A stretch of DNA of 64,000 bases from DAOTWC01 sp048499435 (GCA_048499435.1 JASNZW010000002.1:496001-560000), one strand, 5' to 3'. Shown: positions 1 through 7,963, numbered from the stretch's first letter. The notes: generated by a model not told the origin, from the sequence alone. Numbers and translations are program-made.

Positions 1-139
1 TGCCATCACCGAATAAAAAGGTAATGATACCTTCGGGCGTTTCCTGCGCGCGCACCGCTGGCAGCGCCGCCAGCGCAAAAACAAAGGTCAACCCCAGAAT
101 TGCAGCCCACAAACGGAAAGCTATAGTGATTTTTTTCAT
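1..139 (-). CDS. N-terminal fragment of a secreted protein
   Basis: Only the first 46 codons are inside the window. The ATG at 139 follows a G-rich Shine-Dalgarno stretch (the plus strand shows CCCCCCCC at 146-153). The N-terminus is a textbook Sec signal peptide: a Lys-Lys start, a hydrophobic core of about 20 residues and an AxA-type cleavage site (AVRA, then QETPEG). The mature part is too short to recognise, so no function is proposed. The gene has its own promoter and a palindrome upstream. Confidence 0.75.
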   Translation of the reverse strand, partial: MKKITIAFRLWAAILGLTFVFALAALPAVRAQETPEGIITFLFGDG

Positions 140-172
140 TAGTATCCCCCCCCTCATAAATAATCCTGGAAT

Positions 173-199
173 ATTATACGGTATCATGGATTTATGATA
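173..199 (-). promoter_or_regulatory. -10 box and operator-like palindrome upstream of the secreted protein
   Basis: On the minus strand a perfect TATAAT lies at 178-173. Immediately upstream, in the expected -10/-35 spacer, is a perfect palindrome TATCAT-N6-ATGATA at 182-199. A palindrome in this position suggests repressor or activator binding. The -35 hexamer is not obvious. Promoter assignment is by consensus only. Confidence 0.5.
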
Positions 200-243
200 T
201 TTAGCAAGAAGGTGAAACAACTGCGCGGCCCGCGCTGACCACG

Positions 244-272
244 TTGCAAAGCCGTTTATTCTGTTCTATACT
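244..272 (+). promoter_or_regulatory. hisS operon promoter
   Basis: TTGCAA (244-249), a 17-nt spacer and TATACT (267-272) form a near-consensus sigma-70 promoter. Transcription should start about 7 nt further on, at 279-281. That coincides with the ATG of the leader peptide at 280, so the transcript is predicted to begin with the leader start codon. Confidence 0.75.
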
Positions 273-279
273 TCCGTTT

Positions 280-324
280 ATGAACACGCCAGCCGCTTTC
301 CATCACGCGCCGCTCACCCGCTGA
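280..324 (+). CDS. Putative leaderless His-His leader peptide of hisS
   Basis: A 14-codon ORF, MNTPAAFHHAPLTR followed by TGA. It starts at the predicted transcription start and has two consecutive His codons (CAT CAC, 301-306). It has no room for a Shine-Dalgarno sequence, so translation would be leaderless. The stop at 322-324 directly abuts the antiterminator arm (325-336). This is the geometry of classical ribosome-mediated attenuation. A ribosome waiting at the His codons leaves 325-336 free, whereas one that reaches the stop covers it. The ORF is too short for coding statistics, so the evidence is positional and structural. Such control is well known for the his biosynthesis operon; its use on a histidyl-tRNA synthetase gene is the unusual point. 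Confidence 0.65.
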   Translation: MNTPAAFHHAPLTR

Positions 325-373
325 CCAGCTCGCGCTGTGCCTGTTCGAGCGCGGACGCTGGTTCGCGCTTTTT
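325..373 (+). terminator. hisS attenuator: antiterminator and terminator hairpins
   Basis: The terminator has arms 348-356 and 361-369 around a GCTG tetraloop (9 pairs including one G-T), followed by TTTTT at 369-373. The antiterminator pairs 325-336 with 348-361: six pairs (331-336 with 348-353), a G-T, a two-base bulge, then five more pairs (325-329 with 357-361). It uses up the whole 5' arm of the terminator, so the two folds exclude each other. I found no T-box consensus, which points to peptide-based rather than tRNA-binding control. A Shine-Dalgarno AAGGA before hisS lies downstream of the terminator. Confidence 0.65.
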
Positions 374-400
374 GTTTGCCGCCGCTGAAGGACCGTCACC

Positions 401-1732
401 ATGGCCGAAGCCGTCAAGATCAAACCCCGCCTGCCCAAAGGGATGCGCGATTTTCTGCCGCAGGAGCTGCTTAAGCGCGACTACGTGTTCGGCGTCGTGC
501 GCGAGGTGTTCCACCTCTACGGCTTCGAGCCGCTGCAAACGCCGACGCTGGAGCTGCAGGAAACGCTGCTGGGCAAGTATGGCCCTGACGCCGAAAAGCT
601 GATCTTCAACGCCCAGCACCCCGGCGGCAAAGAGGAACTGGCGCTGCGCTACGACCTCACCGTGCCGCTGGCGCGCGTGGTGGCGCAGTACACCAACGAG
701 ATCACGCTGCCCTTCAAACGCTATCAGCTCGCGCCGGTGTGGCGCGCCGAACGGCCGCAGCGCGGGCGCTACCGCGAGTTCTACCAGTGCGACGCCGACA
801 TCGTGGGTGTGGCGGCCATGAGCGCCGACGCGGAGATTCTGGCGCTGGTGGTGACAGCGCTGCGCCGCCTGGGGTTCGCCAGCTTTTCGGTCAAAATCAA
901 CAACCGCAAGCTGCTGACGGCTATCGGCCAGTACAGCGGCGTGCCGGACGCGCAGCTTGGCGACCTGTACGTCAGCGTGGACAAGTTCGACAAGATCGGC
1001 GCGGACGGCGTGCGCGATGAGCTGCTGCGGCGCGGCCTGTCTGCGGAGGCGGTCAGCCGCATGATGGCGCTGATCCAGGCGCGGCGGCCCGGCGTGGACA
1101 ACCTGGACCTGCTGGCGGCGGCGCTGGGCGCGCTGCCCGCCGCGCAGGACGGCCTGCGCGAGCTGCGCGCGGTGGCGGCGCACCTGGCCGATTACGGTGT
1201 CCCCGCCGAAAACTACGATTTCGATTTCACGATGGTGCGCGGCCTGGGCTACTACACCGGCCCGATCTTTGAAACGATCATCACCGAGCCGAACCTGGGC
1301 AGCATCACCGGCGGCGGGCGCTATGACGACCTGATCGGCCTGTTCCGCAAAGAGAGCCTGCCGACCACCGGCACATCGCTGGGCATCGAGCGCATCATTG
1401 ACCTGATGGACATTCTCGACCTGTACCCGCCGGGCATCAGCGGGACGGTGGCGCAGGTGCTGGTCGCCGTGTTCGACGACGCGACCCGCGCCGCCGCGAC
1501 GCGCCTGGCGGCGGACCTGCGCGCCGCCGGCATCAACACTGAGCTGGCGCTGGACGGGCGCGGCCTGGGCAAGCAGTTCCAGTACGCTGACCGGCGCGGC
1601 ATCCCGCTGGTGGCGCTGCAAGGGCCGGACGAGATCGCGCAGGGCGTGGTGAAGCTCAGGCGGCTGGCCGATGGCAGCGAGCAGAACGTCCCGCGCGCCG
1701 CCGCCGCTGACCGCGTGCGCGCGCTGCTGTGA
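401..1732 (+). CDS. hisS: Histidyl-tRNA synthetase
   Basis: Class II aminoacyl-tRNA synthetase of 443 residues, which charges tRNA-His with histidine in the cytoplasm. Visible family signatures are LPKGMRDFLP near the N-terminus, the LRYDLTVPLA segment (about residues 82-91), the motif 2 region WRAERPQRGRYREF (114-127), the histidine-binding GLGYYTGPIFE (about 282-292), GGGRYDDLIG and motif 3 TSLGIERI. A C-terminal anticodon-binding domain of about 95 residues follows, so the protein is full length. The ATG at 401 has AAGGA about 8 nt upstream. It is the first structural gene of a plus-strand cluster running to 6899 and lies behind the attenuator. Confidence 0.97.
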   Translation: MAEAVKIKPRLPKGMRDFLPQELLKRDYVFGVVREVFHLYGFEPLQTPTLELQETLLGKYGPDAEKLIFNAQHPGGKEELALRYDLTVPLARVVAQYTNEITLPFKRYQLAPVWRAERPQRGRYREFYQCDADIVGVAAMSADAEILALVVTALRRLGFASFSVKINNRKLLTAIGQYSGVPDAQLGDLYVSVDKFDKIGADGVRDELLRRGLSAEAVSRMMALIQARRPGVDNLDLLAAALGALPAAQDGLRELRAVAAHLADYGVPAENYDFDFTMVRGLGYYTGPIFETIITEPNLGSITGGGRYDDLIGLFRKESLPTTGTSLGIERIIDLMDILDLYPPGISGTVAQVLVAVFDDATRAAATRLAADLRAAGINTELALDGRGLGKQFQYADRRGIPLVALQGPDEIAQGVVKLRRLADGSEQNVPRAAAADRVRALL

Positions 1733-1753
1733 GGGCGGCGCGGGTTTTGCTGC

Positions 1754-1783
1754 TTGCCCCAGACTCGTATCTGCCAGTACAAT
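1754..1783 (+). promoter_or_regulatory. Internal promoter giving a possible leaderless transcript
   Basis: TTGCCC (1754-1759), an 18-nt spacer and TACAAT (1778-1783). The -10 box ends 6 nt before the ATG at 1790, and no Shine-Dalgarno precedes that start. The arrangement fits transcription starting at the start codon. A TTG at 1754 is in frame but would lie in the -35 box. Confidence 0.5.
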
Positions 1784-1789
1784 TCTGGT

Positions 1790-2515
1790 ATGGCAAATCA
1801 AATTAACACAAACACGATTGACGACTTTGAACGACGGCAGGCCAAGTACGCGCCGGTGGCGGCGGAACTGGCCCAGCTTTACGGCACGCCGCGGTGGCGC
1901 GCCGGCTGGCCGCCGCTGGACGAGCTGGTGAGCTGCATCCTCAGCCAGAACACCACTGACGTTAACTGCGACCGCGCCTTCACCGCGCTTAAGGCGCGCT
2001 ACGCCACCTGGCAGGATGTGGTTGACGCGCCCGCCGCTGAGGTGAGCGACACGGTGCGCGTGGCCGGGCTGGCGAACCAGAAAGGCCCGCGCATCCAGGC
2101 GGCGCTGCGCCGCATCCAGGCCGAGCGCGGCGCGTTCGACATCGGCTTTCTGGCGGACCTGCCGCTGGAGGAGGCGCGCGCCTGGCTCATGGGGCTTGAC
2201 GGCGTGGGGCCGAAAACCGCCGCGATTGTGCTGTGCTTCGCCCTCAACCGGCCCGCTTTCCCGGTGGACACGCACGTGCACCGTGTCAGCCTGCGCATCG
2301 GCTTTCTGCCGCCGGGCACCAACGCGGAGCGCGCGCACAGCGTTATGGAAGCGATTGTGCCGCCCGCTGATTATTACGCCTTTCACATCAACCTGATCCA
2401 GCACGGACGCGCGATCTGCAAAGCGCCCACCCCGCAGTGTGCCCGCTGCCCGCTCACTGCCTACTGCGACTATTTCCGGCAGCTTCCGGGTAGTAGTCAC
2501 CATGACAGCCCTTGA
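1790..2515 (+). CDS. nth: Endonuclease III-type DNA glycosylase/AP lyase
   Basis: HhH-GPD base-excision repair enzyme of 241 residues, expected to remove oxidised pyrimidines and nick abasic sites. The helix-hairpin-helix LDGVGPKTA carries the catalytic Lys, and FPVDTHVHR carries the essential Asp. The C-terminus has the [4Fe-4S] cluster spacing C-X6-C-X2-C-X5-C. The last codons overlap the following kinase gene by 14 nt, implying translational coupling. The exact glycosylase specificity cannot be read from the sequence, and some divergent Nth-like proteins differ in substrate. The start is chosen at ATG 1790 because the upstream TTG overlaps a promoter. Confidence 0.88.
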   Translation: MANQINTNTIDDFERRQAKYAPVAAELAQLYGTPRWRAGWPPLDELVSCILSQNTTDVNCDRAFTALKARYATWQDVVDAPAAEVSDTVRVAGLANQKGPRIQAALRRIQAERGAFDIGFLADLPLEEARAWLMGLDGVGPKTAAIVLCFALNRPAFPVDTHVHRVSLRIGFLPPGTNAERAHSVMEAIVPPADYYAFHINLIQHGRAICKAPTPQCARCPLTAYCDYFRQLPGSSHHDSP

Positions 2516-4349
2516 CACTAACAAGCCCCTCACCCCGGCGGACATCCTCAACGCGCGCCAGGAACTGGCCCTCATGCGCGCGCAGGCGCAGGCCGGCGGC
2601 ATGGACCCGCTGCTGCTGGTGCGCCAGGTTGACCGACTGGACGCGCTGCTGGAGCGCGTCGGCGCTGGCCAGCAGAAGCTGCACGAAGCGGGCCGCTTTG
2701 AGGCGCTCTACAACGTCAGCCGGCTGATCGGCTCGTCGCTGGACCTGCAAACGGTGCTCGACCAGGTGATAGACGCGATTATCAGCCTGACCGGGGCCGA
2801 GCGCGGTTTTCTCATGCTGCGCGACGACGACGGCGGGCTGGCGGTTAAGGTGGCGCGCAACTTCGACCAGCAGACGCTCAGCGCCGCCGACGCCAGTTTC
2901 AGCCGCACCATCGTCAACCAGGTGCTTGACAGCGGCAAGGCCATCGTCACGACCAACGCGGCTGAGGACCCGCGCTTCGCCCAGAAGGCCAGCATCGTCA
3001 TGCAGGCCCTGCGCAGCGTCATGGCGACGCCGCTGCTGGCGCGCGGCGGCGTTATCGGCGTGGCGTATGTGGACAATAAGGTGGTGGCCGGGCTGTTTAC
3101 CGAGGGCGACCTGGCCGCGCTCGACACGCTGGCCGGGCAGGCCGCCGTCGCCATCGACAACGCGCTGCTGTTCAGCGCCACCGACCAGGAACTGACGCTG
3201 CGCCTGGAAGAGCTGCGCCAGCTTCGCCGGGTAGACCGCCTGCTTAACGAGACGCTTGACGCCCGCACCGCCATGCAGCACACGCTGGAGTGGGCCTGCC
3301 GGCTGTCTGAGGCCAGCGCCGGCCACCTCAGCCTGCTGGAAGGCGACCCGCCGGCGCTGCACACCGTCTATCACTACGGCGTGTCCCCCGGCGTGACCCG
3401 GCCCCTCAACCTGGAGGAACGCTTCCCCCAGGTGCGCGAGGCGCTGACGACGAACCGGATTGTGACCGCCCAGGACGCCGACACCGCGCTGATGGTCGTG
3501 CCGATCACGCGCGAGCAGAAAGCGGTGGGCGCGGTGATTCTGTGCCGCGCTGACGCCCGGCCGTTCACCGCCAACCAGCAGGACATCGTCGAGCGGGTGG
3601 TGAGCCGCGCCGCCGTCGCCATCGAGAACGCCCGCCTGTACGCCGCTGTCCAGGCCGCCGACCGCGCCAAAAGCGAGTTCGTCGGCATCGTGGCCCACGA
3701 CCTCAAAGCGCCGATGACCAGCATCGCCGGCTACGCTGACCTGCTGCTGCTGACCGCCGCCAACCTGGACGCGCGCCAGGTGGAGTATCTCAGCCGCATC
3801 AGAAACACCGAACAGCGCATGGAGGTGCTTGTATCCGACCTGGCGGATATCAGCCGCATTGAAAGCGGCCACTTCCTCATGAAGGAACTGCGCGTGCCGG
3901 TGGCGGACATCGTGCGCGCGCTCAAAGACACAACCCTGCTGCAGATCGAAGAGCGCGGCCATACGCTGGTCGAACAGATCGAGCCGGACCTGCCCGCGAT
4001 GTGGGTGGATTATTACCGCCTGCTCCAGGTGCTCACCAACCTGCTGACGAACGCCTGCAAGTACACGCCGGACGGCGGCACGATCACGCTCGGCGTTACG
4101 CGCCAGGGCCGCCGCATTCACTTCTGTGTGGCGGACACCGGCATCGGCATGAGCAAAGAGGACCTGGCGCGCCTGGGGACCAAGTTCTGGCGCGCTGAGG
4201 ACAGCTTCACCCGGTCGCAGCCGGGGGCCGGCCTGGGCTTCGCCATCACACGCGCGCTGGTGGAGCAGATGGGCAGCGCTATCGCCGTCACCAGCGCGGT
4301 GGGCGTGGGCAGCGCGTTCGCCTTCGATGTGCCGATCGCCCAGGATTAA
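2502..4349 (+). CDS. Soluble GAF-GAF sensor histidine kinase
   Basis: 615 residues with no membrane segment. Two GAF-like sensory domains (roughly 60-215 and 235-385) precede a HisKA dimerisation domain. Its H-box HDLKAPMTSI places the phosphoacceptor His at residue 399. The ATP-binding domain follows, with N-box LLTNACKYTPDGG, G1 VADTGIGMS and G2 GAGLGFAI. The ATG at 2502 overlaps the nth gene. It is predicted to sense an intracellular signal or redox state through the GAF domains and phosphorylate a response regulator. No receiver gene lies in the cluster, so the partner is elsewhere. Confidence 0.9.
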   Translation: MTALDTNKPLTPADILNARQELALMRAQAQAGGMDPLLLVRQVDRLDALLERVGAGQQKLHEAGRFEALYNVSRLIGSSLDLQTVLDQVIDAIISLTGAERGFLMLRDDDGGLAVKVARNFDQQTLSAADASFSRTIVNQVLDSGKAIVTTNAAEDPRFAQKASIVMQALRSVMATPLLARGGVIGVAYVDNKVVAGLFTEGDLAALDTLAGQAAVAIDNALLFSATDQELTLRLEELRQLRRVDRLLNETLDARTAMQHTLEWACRLSEASAGHLSLLEGDPPALHTVYHYGVSPGVTRPLNLEERFPQVREALTTNRIVTAQDADTALMVVPITREQKAVGAVILCRADARPFTANQQDIVERVVSRAAVAIENARLYAAVQAADRAKSEFVGIVAHDLKAPMTSIAGYADLLLLTAANLDARQVEYLSRIRNTEQRMEVLVSDLADISRIESGHFLMKELRVPVADIVRALKDTTLLQIEERGHTLVEQIEPDLPAMWVDYYRLLQVLTNLLTNACKYTPDGGTITLGVTRQGRRIHFCVADTGIGMSKEDLARLGTKFWRAEDSFTRSQPGAGLGFAITRALVEQMGSAIAVTSAVGVGSAFAFDVPIAQD

Positions 4350-4357
4350 CGTGCCTG

Positions 4358-5122
4358 ATGTGCCTGTTTCTTTCGCCGCACCTGGATGACGCCGCCCTGA
4401 GCTGCGGTGGGACGATCTACGACCTGGCGCAGGCGGGCGCGGCGGTCACGATGCTCACGCTGATGGCGGGGGACCCGCCCGCGCCGCCGCCTGACACGCC
4501 GATTGTGCGCGAGCTGCACGCCCGCTGGGCGGCAGGCCAGCAGCCCACCGCCGCCCGCCGCCGCGAGGACGCCCGCGCGGCGGCCATCCTGGGGGCGCGC
4601 GCCCGTTTTGCCCCGCTGCCCGACTGCGTGTACCGCAGCGGGCCGGACGGCGCGGCGCTGTACCCCACCGGCGACTCGTTGTGGGGCGCGGCGCACCCCG
4701 CTGACCCGGCCCCCGCCGCGCTGCGCGCGCTGGCGCTGCCCCCGGCGCAGACGATCTACGCGCCGCTGGGCGTGGGCGCGCACGTAGACCACCACATTGT
4801 GCGCGCCTGGGCGCTGACGCTGGCCGGGCCAGGGACGGCGCTTGTGTTCTACACCGACTACCCGTATGCGCGCAGCGCGGCGGCGGTGACGCAGGCGCTG
4901 ACGGCCTTTGCGCCGGGCGTTTTAACGCCGCAGACGCGCCCGCTGTCGCCGGCTGCTGTGCGCGCCCGCATCGCCGCTGTCGCCAGCTACGACACGCAGA
5001 TCGGCTCTTTCTGGCCGAACCGGGCGGCGATGGCGCGCGACCTGCTGCGCGCCATGCTGGAGGCTGGGGCGGGCGTGCCCGCCGAGCGATTCTGGGTATA
5101 CAACGGAGGGCCTGCCGCATGA
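4358..5122 (+). CDS. PIG-L/LmbE-type deacetylase
   Basis: 254 residues. The N-terminal metal motif is SPHLDDAALSCGG, a variant of the family PHPDDE loop with Leu for Pro. A second zinc-ligand region GAHVDHHIV lies about two thirds along. The family is zinc-dependent and deacetylates N-acetylglucosaminyl groups in GPI anchors, mycothiol/bacillithiol or antibiotics; the substrate here is unknown. It sits between two histidine kinase genes, 8 nt after the first and overlapping the second by 4 nt (ATGA), so all are probably co-translated. A thiol-cofactor role would fit an oxidative-stress cluster with nth, but that is speculation. Confidence 0.8.
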   Translation: MCLFLSPHLDDAALSCGGTIYDLAQAGAAVTMLTLMAGDPPAPPPDTPIVRELHARWAAGQQPTAARRREDARAAAILGARARFAPLPDCVYRSGPDGAALYPTGDSLWGAAHPADPAPAALRALALPPAQTIYAPLGVGAHVDHHIVRAWALTLAGPGTALVFYTDYPYARSAAAVTQALTAFAPGVLTPQTRPLSPAAVRARIAAVASYDTQIGSFWPNRAAMARDLLRAMLEAGAGVPAERFWVYNGGPAA

Positions 5123-5991
5123 CGCACGACGATCCGCTGGCGCTGGCGCGCCAACTGCTTGACGACCTGCTGGCGGCTGCCCGCAGCGGCGCGATTGTCC
5201 CGGTGCGCCTGCCGGGGCAGGTTGAGGCTGTCGCCGCCGCGCTCAGCCAGGTCAGCGAGCGGGCCGAGGCCGCCGCGCCGCCGCCGGAAATGGCGGATTT
5301 CCTGAAGGAACAGGCCGTCTTTATCTCGACCGCCGTCCACGAGCTGCGCATCCCGATGACCAGCATCCGGGGCTACACCGATATGCTTAACACGCCCGGC
5401 ATGGGCGAGCTGAACGACATGCAGCGCCAGTTTCTGGGCGTGATCCGCGCCAACGCGCGCCGCATGGAGGGGCTGCTCACCGATGTCAGCGACCTGAGCA
5501 AGCTGCGCGGCGGCACGCTGCGCGCCACCGCCAAGCTGGACACCTTCAAGAACATTGTCATGCGCGTTGAAAAGGCGATGCAGCCGCTGGCCGATGAGCT
5601 GGGCCGGACGCTGGTGTTTGACGTGCCGCAGGGGCTGCCGCTGCTCAACACTGACGGCGACCTGCTGGCCAAGGCGCTCAACAAGCTGGTGGAGAACGCG
5701 CTGCGCTACACCCGCGACGGCGGCCACGTCACGCTCAGCGCCAGCGGCGCGGGCGACCAGCTTCAGATCGCGGTGGCCGATGACGGCATCGGCATGACCG
5801 CCGCTGAGCTGGCGCAGTTGGGCACGCCTTACTTCCGCAGCGAGGACGAATATGTGCGCAGCTACAAGGGCAGCGGCCTGGGCATCCCTGTCGCTTACGG
5901 CATTGTCGCGCTGCTGGGGGGCAGCGTCGCGGCCAGCAGCCAGCCAGGACAGGGCGCGACGTTCACGCTTACGCTGCCAGGAATGAGCTGA
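5119..5991 (+). CDS. Compact soluble histidine kinase
   Basis: 290 residues: a short N-terminal helical region without a recognisable sensor domain, HisKA with H-box AVHELRIPMTSI (His at residue 74), then HATPase with N-box LVENALRYTRDGG, G1 VADDGIGMT and G2 GSGLGIPV. There is no transmembrane helix. The H-box Pro-Met and the GIGM G1 box match the upstream GAF kinase, so the two probably arose by duplication. Translation is coupled at both ends (ATGA at the start; TGATG to the next gene). Confidence 0.87.
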   Translation: MTHDDPLALARQLLDDLLAAARSGAIVPVRLPGQVEAVAAALSQVSERAEAAAPPPEMADFLKEQAVFISTAVHELRIPMTSIRGYTDMLNTPGMGELNDMQRQFLGVIRANARRMEGLLTDVSDLSKLRGGTLRATAKLDTFKNIVMRVEKAMQPLADELGRTLVFDVPQGLPLLNTDGDLLAKALNKLVENALRYTRDGGHVTLSASGAGDQLQIAVADDGIGMTAAELAQLGTPYFRSEDEYVRSYKGSGLGIPVAYGIVALLGGSVAASSQPGQGATFTLTLPGMS

Positions 5992-6899
5992 TGCCGGACC
6001 TCAACGCCGCCCAGGCGCTGGCGCTGCTGGGCAAGCTGCGCCAGGCCGCGCCGCCGGCGACCGCCGATAAGCTGGCCGCTGTGGCGGCGCTGATCGAAAG
6101 CCTGACGCAGGAAAACGCCTATCTTGACGCGCTGGTGAGCGAGAACCCGCCGCTGCTGGCCGCCGCGCCGCCCGCTGACGCTGACGACGACGACGCGCTG
6201 GCGGACGACATCGCGCCGCTGGACCTGCTGGCCGGCGTCGGCGCGGCGCTGCGCGCGCCGCTGGCCGCCATGCGCGAACAGGCTGAGCTGGCCCAGGCTG
6301 AGCTGCCCGCCGCCGGCGGCGCTGGTGAGCCGGTCTGGTGGCCCGCCGCCGTCAGCAGCGCCAGCGCGCGCGCGCTGCGCCTGCTCGACACCGTGGAGCA
6401 GCTCGTCGCGCTTGAGCAGGGCCGCACACCGTTTGATATCGTTAATTTTGTGGCCACCGATGTGCTGAAAGAGGCGCAGAGCCGCTGCGCCGCCCTCATC
6501 GCCGCGCGCGGCCACCGCCTGACGCTGGCCGTGCCGCAGGTCGTGCCGCTGGCCCAGGGCGACTATTACCAGACGCTGGTGGTGCTGACCGACCTGCTGG
6601 AGAACGCCGCGCGCTACACGCCGGAGGGCGGCGCTGTCCGGCTGGCGGTGGACAGCCTGGGCACGCATGTGCTGTTCAGCGTGGCCGACAGCGGCATCGG
6701 CCTCAGCGCCGACGACCTGGCGCACGTCGGGCAGCCCTTCTGGCGCGGCGACAAGCACCCGCTGGTGCGCTTCTACGCCGGGACGGGCCTGCGCCTGTAC
6801 CTGGCGAAACGGACGCTGGCGCGCCAGGCGGGCGCGCTGATCTTCTCTGGCGAGCCGGGCAGGGGCAGCACCTTCAGCTTTACGCTGCCGGCCCCCTGA
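5991..6899 (+). CDS. Degenerate histidine kinase-like ATPase lacking the phospho-His
   Basis: 302 residues. The HATPase domain is well preserved (N-box LLENAARYTPEGG, G1 VADSGIGLS, G2 GTGLRLYL). Where the two upstream kinases have HDLK and HELR, this protein reads GVGAALRAPLAAM, with Ala at residue 85 in place of the phosphoacceptor His. It could be a regulatory partner that heterodimerises with its neighbours, as known for some kinase-like proteins; that role is inferred. The start ATG shares one base with the preceding stop (TGATG). Confidence 0.82.
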   Translation: MPDLNAAQALALLGKLRQAAPPATADKLAAVAALIESLTQENAYLDALVSENPPLLAAAPPADADDDDALADDIAPLDLLAGVGAALRAPLAAMREQAELAQAELPAAGGAGEPVWWPAAVSSASARALRLLDTVEQLVALEQGRTPFDIVNFVATDVLKEAQSRCAALIAARGHRLTLAVPQVVPLAQGDYYQTLVVLTDLLENAARYTPEGGAVRLAVDSLGTHVLFSVADSGIGLSADDLAHVGQPFWRGDKHPLVRFYAGTGLRLYLAKRTLARQAGALIFSGEPGRGSTFSFTLPAP

Positions 6900-6902
6900 A
6901 TC

Positions 6903-6935
6903 AAAAACCAGCCCGGCGGCAAAGCGCCAGGCTGG
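6903..6935 (-). terminator. Rho-independent terminator after rplL
   Basis: Minus-strand hairpin with an 11-bp stem including one wobble (6935-6925 with 6918-6908), a 6-nt loop and then TTTTT (6907-6903). It lies just past the rplL stop and faces the convergent kinase gene. Confidence 0.85.
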
Positions 6936-6976
6936 CAGGCTGTTATGCGCTACGCTGGCCCGGCGTCGGGCCGCGC

Positions 6977-7363
6977 TTACTTGATCTCGACTTTGGCGCC
7001 TTCGGCTTCCAGCTTGCTGCGGGCGTCAGCGGCGGCTTCCTTGCTGACCGCCTCGAGCACCGTCGCCGGGGCGCTTTCAACCAGGTCCTTCGCTTCCTTC
7101 AAGCCCAGGTCGGTGATCGCGCGGACGGCCTTAATCACGTTGATCTTCTTGGGGCCAACGTCGGCCAGGATCACGTTGAATTCGGTCTGCTCTTCTTCCG
7201 GCTCAGCGGCGGCGGCAGCGGCGGCGGGCATCATGCCCATCATCACCGGGGCAGCGGCGGCGGCGGTGACGCCCCACTTCTCTTCCAGCAGCGTCTTGAG
7301 TTCGGCGGCTTCCAGAATGGTCAGCGCGCTCAGGTCTTCCACAAGCTTGTTCAGGTCAGCCAT
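6977..7363 (-). CDS. rplL: 50S ribosomal protein L7/L12
   Basis: 128 residues, the normal length. There is an N-terminal dimerisation helix pair, an Ala/Met/Pro-rich hinge and the conserved C-terminal domain (EFNVILADVGPKKINVIK, GLKEAKDLVE). It forms the ribosomal stalk that recruits translation factors. AAAGGA lies upstream of the ATG. It follows rplJ by 54 nt in one transcript and ends at a strong terminator. Confidence 0.97.
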   Translation of the reverse strand: MADLNKLVEDLSALTILEAAELKTLLEEKWGVTAAAAAPVMMGMMPAAAAAAAEPEEEQTEFNVILADVGPKKINVIKAVRAITDLGLKEAKDLVESAPATVLEAVSKEAAADARSKLEAEGAKVEIK

Positions 7364-7417
7364 GATTCAGTTACATCCTTTCACAGTCGGGTGTTAGCAG
7401 TCGGTAGCTGGGGCGCA

Positions 7418-7963
7418 TCAGGCGGCTTCGCCGGATGAGTCAGTGTTTTCCTGCACGTAAGCGTGCAGCACGTTGACGAGCTGGCTGGTGGCGCTGTTCA
7501 GCACGCTGACCAGGCCAGTCGCCGGTTGGACCAGCAGGCCCGCGAGCTGAGCGCGCAGCTCGTCAAGCGGCGGCAGTTCAGCGAGCGTTTCGACCTGCGC
7601 GGGCGACAGCGTCCGCGTGTTGAGCAGGCCGCCCTTAATCGTAAGCTGTTCCGGGTTGTCCTTCTGGAAGGCCAGCATGGCTTTCGCCACGCCCGGAAGG
7701 TTGCCATCGGCGAATGCAGTCGCAACCGGCCCTTCAAACATGCTGTCCGGAATGTGCCAGCCGGCGTTGCGCAGCGCGATCATAAACAGCGTGTTCTTGG
7801 TGATCAGGCATACGCCGTTGACTTCGCGCAGTTTGGCGCGCAGCTCGTCCAGCTTGGCCGTGCTCAGCCCGTGATACTCGGTGACGACTAACCCGGTGGC
7901 GTGGCCCAGCAGTTCGGTGTAGATGGCTACCAGCTCTTCTTTGCGTTCTCTGGTAATAGCCAA
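7418..7963 (-). CDS. rplJ: 50S ribosomal protein L10
   Basis: 181 residues. The TTG start at 7963 is chosen because a perfect AGGAGG (7978-7973 on the minus strand) lies 9 nt upstream; the reading frame extends further but enters the leader RNA. L10 anchors the L7/L12 stalk. The body matches the family (VVTEYHGLSTAKLDELRAKL, LLNTRTLSPAQVETLAELP). The usual neighbours rplK and rplA are not upstream here; a glycosyltransferase gene is. Confidence 0.96.
   Translation of the reverse strand: MAITRERKEELVAIYTELLGHATGLVVTEYHGLSTAKLDELRAKLREVNGVCLITKNTLFMIALRNAGWHIPDSMFEGPVATAFADGNLPGVAKAMLAFQKDNPEQLTIKGGLLNTRTLSPAQVETLAELPPLDELRAQLAGLLVQPATGLVSVLNSATSQLVNVLHAYVQENTDSSGEAA

Noticed and set aside
279..400. 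T-box riboswitch in the hisS leader
   Set aside because: No T-box consensus (AGGGTGG-type) or specifier stem is present. The leader is too short, and the His codons lie in an ORF that fits peptide attenuation better.
314..2602. A long open frame of 762 codons on the minus strand opposite hisS and nth
   Set aside because: It is antisense to two clearly recognised genes, is rich in Arg, His, Gln and Ala, and shows no family motif. Such shadows are common in GC-rich DNA. The same applies to the long minus-strand frames at 2454-4121 and 33876-35381, and to the long plus-strand frames opposite nuo genes (59153-60517, 60725-62062, 62075-63790).
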